A stretch of DNA of 14,310 bases from Gammaproteobacteria bacterium RIFCSPLOWO2_02_FULL_56_15. GTDB taxonomy: Bacteria; Pseudomonadota; Gammaproteobacteria; Eutrophobiales; Eutrophobiaceae. The DNA lies in contig MGYR01000118.1 of NCBI GenBank assembly GCA_001801825.1, positions 1 to 14,310 of the forward strand, read 5' to 3'. The notes under the pieces are model-generated. The model worked only from the letters and a program-made list of their open reading frames with translations, was not told the origin of the DNA and did not search any database. The first letter of the stretch is position 1. Each line of letters starts with the position of its first letter. A program made the position numbers and the translations under genes. This document shows positions 1-5,828 of this stretch, in pieces.

Positions 1-569
1 AGATCAGCCTGGCGCCCGTCAGCATGCAGGTGGGTACTGTAGATCCCCGCCTCATTGCCAGCCTGCAGGATCACGGCGCCTGCGCCGTCACCGAAAATTA
101 CGCAGGTGCCACGATCAGTCCAGTCAAGAATCTTCGAGTTGGTATCCGCGCCCACTACCAGCACACGTTTGCACTCACCGGTCCTGATGAACTTATCCGC
201 CACACTGAGTGCATAGATAAACCCGGAACATACCGCCTGAATATCAAAAGCCGGTATCCCTGTTTCTATACCAAGACGCGCCTGTAGCAGGCAAGCAGTA
301 CTCGGAAAGATAAGATCTGGCGTCGAAGTGGCTAGAACAATAAGGTCGATCGAATCGGGGCTGATACCAGCAGACTCGATCGCCCTTGCAGCAGCCTGCT
401 CTGCCATGTCACAGGTGGACTCATTCTCTGCGGCAATATGCCTCTGCCGAATTCCTGTCCTGGCCTGGATCCATTCATCCGAAGTATCTACCATGGATTC
501 CAATTCGGAATTGGGCATTATCCTATCCGGCAGATAACCTCCCGTACCGATGATTCTTGAATAAATCAA
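1..569 (-). CDS. fabH: Beta-ketoacyl-ACP synthase III (KAS III), N-terminal part, cut by window edge
   Basis: FabH condenses acetyl-CoA with malonyl-ACP in the cytosol to start each fatty-acid chain. About 189 residues are present of the usual ~315-320. The N-terminus reads IYSRIIGTGGYLP, followed by DTSDEWIQARTGIRQRHIA, both FabH hallmarks. The active-site cysteine is residue ~114 in AVCSGFIYALS, and the DRGTCVIFGDGAGAV segment follows. The catalytic His and Asn lie beyond the window. I chose a TTG start (569-567) because it restores the first beta strand and has an AGG upstream; the next in-frame ATG (518) would remove that strand. The start is 6 bp from the plsX stop, so the two are co-transcribed and probably translationally coupled. 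fabD/fabG would be expected to the left, outside the window. Confidence 0.95.
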   Translation of the reverse strand, partial: MIYSRIIGTGGYLPDRIMPNSELESMVDTSDEWIQARTGIRQRHIAAENESTCDMAEQAAARAIESAGISPDSIDLIVLATSTPDLIFPSTACLLQARLGIETGIPAFDIQAVCSGFIYALSVADKFIRTGECKRVLVVGADTNSKILDWTDRGTCVIFGDGAGAVILQAGNEAGIYSTHLHADGRQAD

Positions 570-575
570 AACCGG

Positions 576-1589
576 CTACCTGTATACTAAAAGTTCTTCC
601 AGCCGGCTGGTGATTTTTTCCGGCACCCGCTTCTCTATCTCCACTATAGCCTCTTCAATGGCGTGAAAGAAAGAAAGTCTGTCAGCACTACCATGACTTT
701 TAATCACGATTCCCTTCAGACCCAGCAGACTTGCCCCATTATAACGTCGCGGATCAATTTTCCGCTGAATAGATTTGAGCACTGGCATGGAGACCAGGGC
801 GGCGAGCCTGCCATAAATAGATTTTTTATATTCATTCCTAACATGATGCATCAGGAACCCGGCTACACCCTCACTCGCCTTCAGTGCCACATTCCCCGTA
901 AAACCATCACAGACAATAACATCCACTTTCCCAGTGTAGATATCATTACCCTCGACAAATCCAACATAGTTAAGGTGGCTTTTTGATAACAGACTGGCTG
1001 CCTGTTTCACCCTGTCGTTCCCCTTGATTTCTTCCGAACCCACATTAAGAAGGGCTATGCTTGGAGATGCAATATTTTGTACGGCCTTGGTCAGTTCTGA
1101 CCCCATTACAGCATATTGAAACAGTTGCGCTGCGTCAGGATCCACGTTGGCTCCGAGATCCAAAAGATGTGTTTGGCCAAAGATTCCCGGCATCGTGGAA
1201 CAGATCCCGGGACGTTCGATACCAGGCAGCATCTTCAGCACAAATCGCGCAATCGCCATCAGGGCGCCGGTATTCCCTGCACTGACACAAGCATTTGCTT
1301 CGCAGTCCCTGACCAGATCGATGGCGAGACGCATGGAGGACTGTTTTTTGCTGCGCAGGGCCGATGATGGCAACTCATCCATCTCAATTACTTCCGGTGC
1401 ATGTTGAATACGCAACCTTCCATCAGTTACAGCACCACTTTGTTGGAGTATCGGCTGGAGTATTTCCTCGCGACCGACCAGGATGAGACTGATATCGTGA
1501 TATTTATTAAGGATATCCAATGCTGCTGGAACAATCTCAGCAGGGCCATGGTCTCCACCCATGGCATCCAGAGCGATACATCCGGCCAT
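576..1589 (-). CDS. plsX: Phosphate acyltransferase PlsX
   Basis: PlsX converts acyl-ACP and phosphate to acyl-phosphate, the acyl donor for PlsY in glycerophospholipid synthesis; it is a peripheral membrane protein. The 337-residue product (family ~330-356) opens with ALDAMGGDHGP at residues 6-16, has VSAGNTGALM at ~102-111, LDLGANVD at ~143-150 and CDGFTGNVALK at ~227-237, all PlsX signatures. The ATG at 1589 gives the usual N-terminus; no strong Shine-Dalgarno precedes it, so translation may be coupled to upstream rpmF. It lies 64 bp after rpmF and 6 bp before fabH, which ties phospholipid entry to fatty-acid initiation. Nothing looks broken. Confidence 0.97.
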   Translation of the reverse strand: MAGCIALDAMGGDHGPAEIVPAALDILNKYHDISLILVGREEILQPILQQSGAVTDGRLRIQHAPEVIEMDELPSSALRSKKQSSMRLAIDLVRDCEANACVSAGNTGALMAIARFVLKMLPGIERPGICSTMPGIFGQTHLLDLGANVDPDAAQLFQYAVMGSELTKAVQNIASPSIALLNVGSEEIKGNDRVKQAASLLSKSHLNYVGFVEGNDIYTGKVDVIVCDGFTGNVALKASEGVAGFLMHHVRNEYKKSIYGRLAALVSMPVLKSIQRKIDPRRYNGASLLGLKGIVIKSHGSADRLSFFHAIEEAIVEIEKRVPEKITSRLEELLVYR

Positions 1590-1653
1590 TCAGCGTTGGA
1601 TAGGTTCGGTTAATTCAGAGACGCAGAGGTCTTCAAGTTTACCGACATCTTGA

Positions 1654-1839
1654 CTATTCGATTGCTTCCTTGTCCTCGATTATTTTCTTGCCCCGGTAAT
1701 ACCCGGTCACACTCACATGGTGTCTCCTGTGAATTTCACCGGTAGTAGGCTCGGTAGACAATGCGGGGCGTTTCAGAGCGTCATGTGCACGTCGCATATC
1801 CCGTCTTGATGAAGATTTTCTGTTTTGTTGCACAGCCAT
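1654..1839 (-). CDS. rpmF: 50S ribosomal protein L32
   Basis: L32 is a small protein of the large ribosomal subunit. The 61-residue product begins MAVQQNRKSSSRRDMRRAHD, the typical proteobacterial cysteine-free L32 N-terminus, and contains the conserved GEIHRRHHVS and YYRGKKI segments near the C-terminus. It is slightly longer than the 57-residue E. coli protein. An AGAGGG Shine-Dalgarno lies 6 nt before the ATG, the clearest ribosome-binding site in this operon, fitting high expression. It sits 30 bp after yceD and before plsX, the yceD-rpmF-plsX order common in gammaproteobacteria. Confidence 0.97.
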   Translation of the reverse strand: MAVQQNRKSSSRRDMRRAHDALKRPALSTEPTTGEIHRRHHVSVTGYYRGKKIIEDKEAIE

Positions 1840-1869
1840 AAATAACCCTCTTTGCTATGTTGATTACAA

Positions 1870-2370
1870 CTACTTTATAAATTTCAAATTCTTCAAGACC
1901 GTGAAGGGAGTATCCCGCACCGTGGAATATTCTCTCATCAGACTATCTGACGGGCACTCAGCGATCGAGTGCGCCGGTGCTATAGGCAGTCCAAGCAGGA
2001 TCTCATCTTCCAGCAGCATGACCAAGGACAGGCTGCCACTGTCATGTAATAATGGCTCGTAGTGAACGGGCAATTCCTGCATCCGGATCCTGTCAGTGAC
2101 TACCGCCAGACAAATCTTTCCCGACTGACAAAGGCTGACAGGATTTAGACATCTCTGGCAGTATGCCTGGAGGCTGACGCTGTATTGACCGGTTATACAA
2201 TGGATTCCCTGGTCATCCCGGCCAAACGCCAGCTCAAACCAAACAGAACCTGAATCATCTACCGTAATTTCCAGCAATCTGGGCATCAGAGCAAGCGCAA
2301 ACTCACCCGATATCGTCCCACGCTGTTCAATCAGGAGCGGCAGATCAATAAACTGAGGGACTGGCGCCAT
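1870..2370 (-). CDS. yceD: YceD family protein (DUF177), large rRNA subunit accumulation protein
   Basis: The DUF177/YceD family is linked to 23S rRNA accumulation and is almost always found beside rpmF, as here. The biochemical activity is not well defined. The 166-residue product starts MAPVPQFIDLP, has the family's EQRG and MPRLLE early segments, a CQRC pair in YCQRCLNPVS, and the acidic LEDEILLGLPIAPAH block followed by another cysteine. It ends PFTVLKNLKFIK, like E. coli YceD (PFAVLASLK). The reading frame is open back to 2463, but family alignment and two upstream promoters favour the ATG at 2370. No clear Shine-Dalgarno precedes that ATG. First gene of the yceD-rpmF-plsX-fabH operon. 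Confidence 0.92.
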   Translation of the reverse strand: MAPVPQFIDLPLLIEQRGTISGEFALALMPRLLEITVDDSGSVWFELAFGRDDQGIHCITGQYSVSLQAYCQRCLNPVSLCQSGKICLAVVTDRIRMQELPVHYEPLLHDSGSLSLVMLLEDEILLGLPIAPAHSIAECPSDSLMREYSTVRDTPFTVLKNLKFIK

Positions 2371-2380
2371 CAGGCCGGCA

Positions 2381-2409
2381 AGTGTAGCGACACTGTTTTT
2401 AACTGTCAA
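2381..2409 (-). promoter_or_regulatory. yceD: Proximal sigma70-type promoter of the yceD operon
   Basis: On the minus strand a perfect -35 TTGACA (2409-2404) is followed after exactly 17 bp by TACACT (2386-2381, 4 of 6 matches to TATAAT). The predicted start of transcription is near 2374, only about 4 nt before the yceD ATG, so this transcript would be nearly leaderless. Inferred from sequence only. Confidence 0.55.
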
Positions 2410-2424
2410 AGGGAATAACACATG

Positions 2425-2452
2425 AATATAATTTAACCCATTGACTTGACAA
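2425..2452 (-). promoter_or_regulatory. yceD: Distal sigma70-type promoter of the yceD operon
   Basis: Minus-strand TTGTCA (2452-2447) is followed after 16 bp by TATATT (2430-2425), each 5 of 6 to consensus. A start near 2418 would give a leader of about 48 nt before the yceD ATG. Its -35 overlaps the -35 region of the plus-strand maf promoter, so the two directions may compete for polymerase. Confidence 0.45.
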
Positions 2453-2470
2453 GTATTTATCAACTCTAAT
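2441..2470 (+). promoter_or_regulatory. Promoter of maf
   Basis: Plus-strand TTGACT (2441-2446), an 18-bp spacer and TCTAAT (2465-2470), each 5 of 6 to consensus. Transcription would begin near 2477, giving a short leader of ~17-29 nt. The region includes the 11-bp palindrome ACTTGACAAGT (2444-2454), also shared by the distal yceD promoter on the other strand. Confidence 0.45.
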
Positions 2471-2493
2471 CATATTCTTGCTACATTCCAGCC

Positions 2494-3096
2494 ATGCAGG
2501 GCTTTATGGGAGAATCCGTCATTACCATCATACTTGCATCATCATCCAGATACCGGGCCAGTTTGCTGAAACGGCTCAATATCCCCTTTCAAGCCATCAA
2601 TCCCCATATTGATGAAGCAAGACTGAATGGTGAAAGTGCCCGATCCATGGTGGAACGGCTGTCAATAGCCAAGGCCAGGGCAATCCACGAACTTCCGAAA
2701 GGATCACTCGTGATCGGTTCGGACCAAGCTGCGGTTCTGAATGAAAAAATCATCGGAAAACCCGGCAATCATCCTGCAGCATTGGCTCAATTACTGGAAG
2801 TGAGCGACAGAATTATTCGCTTTTACACAGGCTTATGTGTCTGGAACAATACAGATGATACGGTCCAGGTTGACTGCATCGAATGTGCGGTGAAATTTCG
2901 ATGTCTGACAAAAGCAGAGATCAATCGTTACCTGCTCCAGGAACAACCCTATGACTGTGCCGGCAGTTTTAGATCCGAAGGCTATGGGATCACACTTTTT
3001 GAGAGTATCAGTGGAAGTGACCCCACCGCCTTGATTGGTCTGCCGTTGATCCGCCTGAGCGCAATGTTGCGGAATGCAGGATTGCACCTGCCATGA
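2494..3096 (+). CDS. yceF: Maf family nucleotide pyrophosphatase, YceF subtype
   Basis: Maf proteins hydrolyse non-canonical or modified nucleoside triphosphates to monophosphates; the YceF subtype is known to prefer 7-methyl-GTP. The 200-residue product has the nucleotide-binding IILASSSRYRASLL near the start, IDEARLNGESAR, the catalytic-acid segment VIGSDQAAVL (Asp ~77), GKP at ~88-90, FYTGL, and CAGSFRSEGYGITLF, the last typical of YceF rather than of the YhdE/dTTP subtype. It ends GLPLIRL, as in YceF. Two starts compete: ATG at 2494, or ATG at 2506 with AGGG four nt upstream; the second gives a length closer to E. coli. Transcribed away from yceD and converging on sppA with 32 bp between. 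Confidence 0.93.
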   Translation: MQGFMGESVITIILASSSRYRASLLKRLNIPFQAINPHIDEARLNGESARSMVERLSIAKARAIHELPKGSLVIGSDQAAVLNEKIIGKPGNHPAALAQLLEVSDRIIRFYTGLCVWNNTDDTVQVDCIECAVKFRCLTKAEINRYLLQEQPYDCAGSFRSEGYGITLFESISGSDPTALIGLPLIRLSAMLRNAGLHLP

Positions 3097-3128
3097 ACTA
3101 AAGCGGGTTATATCCACACCGTCCAAGC

Positions 3129-4097
3129 TCAATGAATACTGAGCAGCGCAGGTACGAACATCTTTTCTGCAACTGAGGTACCTATACCTCTGGCAAGACG
3201 GTCGAGATAATTTTCCTGATAGGTATAATCCACTATTTCTTCCGCACCGATGACCTCCCTGGCGACGTAAGCGGCACTCCCAAGTTCGTCCACCAACCCC
3301 AGTTCCAGCGACTGTTCACCTGTCCAGACCAGCCCTGAGAAGATGATTGCGTCATCCTTTAGCCGGTCACCTCTGCCCTCCTTGACGACACCCATAAACT
3401 GTTGATATATCCCATCAAGGAGTGCGTCCGCGTGCTGCCTGTCCTGTTCACTGAGTGGAGAGAATGAATCCATGAATCCCTTATTATCACCAGCATGCAG
3501 GAGTCGCCGTTCGATACCGAGTTTATCCATGGCTTCTACATAACCGAATCCGGACATGATGACGCCGATGGAGCCCACCAGGCTGGCTTTATCAGCGAAT
3601 ATTTTGTCTGCTGCGACAGCTATATAGTAACCACCAGAGGCACAGGTATCGACGATCACTGCGTACAGGGGGGTCTCGGGGTGGATTTTTCGCAGTCGCT
3701 TGATCTCATCGTAAACATAGCCAGCCTGTACCGGACTGCCTCCTGGGCTGTCGATACGCAGGATTATTCCTGCGATGTTCCTGTTACGGTAGGCCGCACG
3801 GAGGCCGCTGATGATGTTATCGGCGCTCGCCTGCGAATCAGCTGCTATAACACCGCTGATATCCACCAGAGCGGAATGCCTGCTGGTATTCAAAGTGTTC
3901 AATTCCTCATTCTGCGAGACATAAACCAGAAGAATCAGAAACAGCCAGAAAGCCCCCAGCAACTTGAAAAAAATACCCCAACGGCGGCTCGTGCGCTGTT
4001 CTGCCAGAAACTCCCTGGCGATCTGATTGACCAGTGGTTGCTGTGAAGGAAGGTTATGCCCATTATTGCCGGTAGTTGCGTTGAGATTATCGTTCAT
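3129..4097 (-). CDS. sppA: Signal peptide peptidase SppA, short (36K) form, S49 family
   Basis: SppA is a membrane-anchored serine/lysine protease that degrades cleaved signal peptides. The 322-residue protein has a cytosolic N-terminus, one membrane segment at ~43-60 and one protease domain. This is the short form, unlike the duplicated 67K E. coli protein. The likely nucleophile is Ser154 in CASGGYYIA and the general base Lys206 in GDNKGFMD; their 52-residue spacing equals that of B. subtilis SppA (S147/K199). LRIDSPGGSP at ~113-122 and LVGSIGV are further S49 motifs. It begins 16 bp after the HAD remnant. An extended -10-like TGCTAGAAT at 4211-4203 lies ~100 nt upstream and could be its own weak promoter, but no good -35 is visible. 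Confidence 0.94.
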   Translation of the reverse strand: MNDNLNATTGNNGHNLPSQQPLVNQIAREFLAEQRTSRRWGIFFKLLGAFWLFLILLVYVSQNEELNTLNTSRHSALVDISGVIAADSQASADNIISGLRAAYRNRNIAGIILRIDSPGGSPVQAGYVYDEIKRLRKIHPETPLYAVIVDTCASGGYYIAVAADKIFADKASLVGSIGVIMSGFGYVEAMDKLGIERRLLHAGDNKGFMDSFSPLSEQDRQHADALLDGIYQQFMGVVKEGRGDRLKDDAIIFSGLVWTGEQSLELGLVDELGSAAYVAREVIGAEEIVDYTYQENYLDRLARGIGTSVAEKMFVPALLSIH

Positions 4098-4113
4098 AGT
4101 TACACCAGATCGG

Positions 4114-4407
4114 TTATTCAGGAAGTGTCAAAGCTCGGATCTCGCCGGACAGTAGCCATGCCGGCAATTCACCAAGGTCGTTAAAACATATCTGTGGTCT
4201 AAATTCTAGCAGATCCGAACGTTCTGCAGCACCATACGGTCACTGCTGGGGAATCTACACCGGCATTACCAGTCATCCGCAGCTCACGTCTGCTCTCACT
4301 TATGATTAGAGTCGCTTCTGAGCAACCGCCGCTTGCATGCTGCATATGCGATCCTCAAGGGAATCGGTAGGTGTGCCATCCCAATCAAAAACAATCAGCC
4401 CGTACAC
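4114..4407 (-). pseudogene. HAD-superfamily hydrolase (phosphoglycolate phosphatase-like), degraded remnant
   Basis: Three pieces of one HAD-IA hydrolase are readable on the minus strand. (a) A GTG at 4407-4405, overlapping the end of rluC, opens a 33-codon frame with motif I, YGLIVFDWDGTPTDS, and stops at TAA 4308-4306. (b) A second frame, about 4318-4238, reads LIISESRRELRMTGNAG then VDSPAV. It aligns with the usual motif IV region (MVGDTxxDLxMARNAGVDSVAV), with Gly to Ser and both Asp to Glu. (c) After one extra base at 4237 the first frame resumes: YGAAERSDLLEFRPQ, then CFNDLGELPAWLL, ending at TAA 4116-4114, a typical C-terminus for these proteins. About 100 codons remain of a usual ~220, so motifs II and III and the cap domain are gone. 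The position between rluC and sppA is where Pseudomonas carries an intact homologue. Confidence 0.85.
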
Positions 4408-5360
4408 GGATCCAAAGCATCCAGCACCTGTTGTAGTACCGTAGGTAATGGAGCGGAAAATTCCGTTCGTACAAGGAACTCCATTCTGGGTAACCTGAGC
4501 AGGCTCGCATGGAGAAAGATTCTACGCAGCCCCATCTTTCGCATCCGGCGGTTGAACTCCCTGTCGCCGTACTTGTCATCGCCCGCTACAGGATGACCAA
4601 GGTGGCCAGCGTGTACCCGGATCTGGTGGGTACGCCCCGTCTGCAATCTCACTCGCACCAGGGTAGCCTCAGGATAATCCCTTACCTTTTCCAGCAGGGT
4701 AACTGCTGATTTACCCAGATTATTGACTTCTACCATACGCTCGCCCGATCTCGATCTGTTGCTTGCAAGCGGTTCGTGGATTTCCTTGATCTTTCCAGAC
4801 AAGTTACCTTTGAGCAGACTAAGGTATTGCTTTTCCACCCCGCCTGATACCAGAGCTTCATGTAGCATTCTCAGTACCGGCATTTTTTTTGCGATGAGGA
4901 GACAACCCGAGGTCTCCCGGTCCAGGCGGTGCACCAACTGCCACGATTCTGCATCTGATCGGAGCATACGCAGCAGTTCGATAATGCCCCAGCTTCGCCC
5001 GCTACCCCCGTGAACCACAATTCCCGATGGCTTATTGAGCACAACCAGTTCATCGTCCTCATACAGAAAACATCCCATAACCATTTTTTCCAGGTAGCTG
5101 CCCGGGGGGGTGAGCCGGTTATTTGGTTCTACAGGTCTGAGGGGTGGGATCCTGACTTTGTCGCCCAAATTCAGCTTGTAGGAGGGCCTCTTCCGGCCGC
5201 CATTGACCCTGACTTCACCCTTACGGAGCATCTGGTAGATACGAGATCTGGGAACTCCTTTCAATTCATTGAATAGATAATTATCAATCCTGCGGTTTTC
5301 TGCATCAGTACTGATGAGTATCTGTTTTCCGGGTACTTTTTCGCCTTTATCCCTGTTCAT
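4395..5360 (-). CDS. rluC: 23S rRNA pseudouridine synthase RluC
   Basis: RluC converts uridines 955, 2504 and 2580 (E. coli numbering) of 23S rRNA to pseudouridine. The 321-residue protein has an N-terminal S4 RNA-binding domain (~22-80, with RIDNYLFNELKGVPRSRIYQ) and an RluA-type catalytic domain. The catalytic aspartate is Asp147 in HRLDRETSG (E. coli RluC Asp144). LQTGRTHQIRVHAGHLGHPV is also intact. Length matches the family (~319). The ATG at 5360 has AGGG close upstream. The gene is transcribed away from rne, as in E. coli. Its last codons overlap the start of the decayed HAD gene, so the two were once coupled. RluC rather than the close paralogue RluD, by context next to rne. Confidence 0.95.
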   Translation of the reverse strand: MNRDKGEKVPGKQILISTDAENRRIDNYLFNELKGVPRSRIYQMLRKGEVRVNGGRKRPSYKLNLGDKVRIPPLRPVEPNNRLTPPGSYLEKMVMGCFLYEDDELVVLNKPSGIVVHGGSGRSWGIIELLRMLRSDAESWQLVHRLDRETSGCLLIAKKMPVLRMLHEALVSGGVEKQYLSLLKGNLSGKIKEIHEPLASNRSRSGERMVEVNNLGKSAVTLLEKVRDYPEATLVRVRLQTGRTHQIRVHAGHLGHPVAGDDKYGDREFNRRMRKMGLRRIFLHASLLRLPRMEFLVRTEFSAPLPTVLQQVLDALDPCTG

Positions 5361-5375
5361 GGCCCTGTGTGGATG

Positions 5376-5404
5376 TTGCTGGTTTCATATAAGATTGATA
5401 TAGT
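5376..5404 (+). promoter_or_regulatory. rne: Probable rne promoter
   Basis: TTGCTG (5376-5381), a 17-bp spacer and TATAGT (5399-5404; 5 of 6 to the -10 consensus). The start would be near 5411, giving a leader of about 418 nt. E. coli rne also has its promoter far upstream, close to rluC, with a ~361-nt leader. The -35 is only partly consensus. Confidence 0.5.
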
Positions 5405-5410
5405 ATCCAT

Positions 5411-5828
5411 CTGACCGGAAATAAAAATTCTGGTTCTGCCCAGAATGAATGTCATCGTGTGATACTGTCCATTCGTAACGACGGAGCTGGCAAGCATTCG
5501 TGATGCCGATATGCCCGGTGGCATATCCAGTGCTTCACTCCTCTGTCCAGGCTGGATAGCTGTGAAGAATAACTTTGACAGACTGGGCGAATAAAGGGAA
5601 TCGCGTCACGGTAACCTGGTCCCCAAAGGTGATATGGGTTTTTTTTACCCGAGTTTTGCCTAGTGATTCTACCAGCACTGGGATCTGAGCGCGATTGAAC
5701 AGAAATGTAAACCTGGAGCCCGATACATCGCCGGGAGCCAGGAGTCACCGGCCCCCGCCCCCCTATAAACACAATCAAGTGGCAAGGGCAGATACAGGGA
5801 CCGGTGATGCAGTTCGGGAATTATTTTA
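5411..5828 (+). promoter_or_regulatory. rne: Long structured 5' leader of rne
   Basis: No gene is visible here. Several inverted repeats can be read. 5427-5446: ATTCTGG / CCAGAAT, 6-nt loop. 5508-5527: GATATGCC / GGCATATC around a CGGT tetraloop. 5533-5567: CTTCAC / GTGAAG enclosing a possible inner stem. 5712-5742: CCTGG-AG-CCCG and CGGG-AG-CCAGG, with a symmetric AG/AG internal loop. 5745-5807: TCACCGG / CCGGTGA, enclosing a C-rich tract at 5752-5763. A run of eight T lies at 5639-5646. An A/U-rich stretch, 5819-5830, separates a GGGAA (5816-5820) from the ATG. E. coli RNase E limits its own synthesis by cutting its structured leader; this leader could serve the same purpose, which is inference. 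Homology to the enterobacterial element was not tested. Confidence 0.5.

Noticed and set aside
2371..2463. 31-codon N-terminal extension of yceD
   Set aside because: It has no similarity to the family and covers both predicted yceD promoters; the ATG at 2370 matches the family N-terminus.
3495..4046. 183-codon plus-strand open frame opposite sppA
   Set aside because: It lies wholly antisense to a clear SppA with intact catalytic residues and shows no recognisable domain; a shadow frame.
4333..4596. 87-codon plus-strand open frame over the rluC end
   Set aside because: Antisense to rluC and to the HAD remnant; no domain features.
5576..5581. TTGACA in the rne leader as a second rne promoter
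   Set aside because: No -10-like hexamer is found 15-19 bp downstream.
5452..5778. 108-codon minus-strand open frame in the rluC-rne gap
   Set aside because: No recognisable domain or ribosome-binding site, and it runs against the hairpin-rich rne leader.
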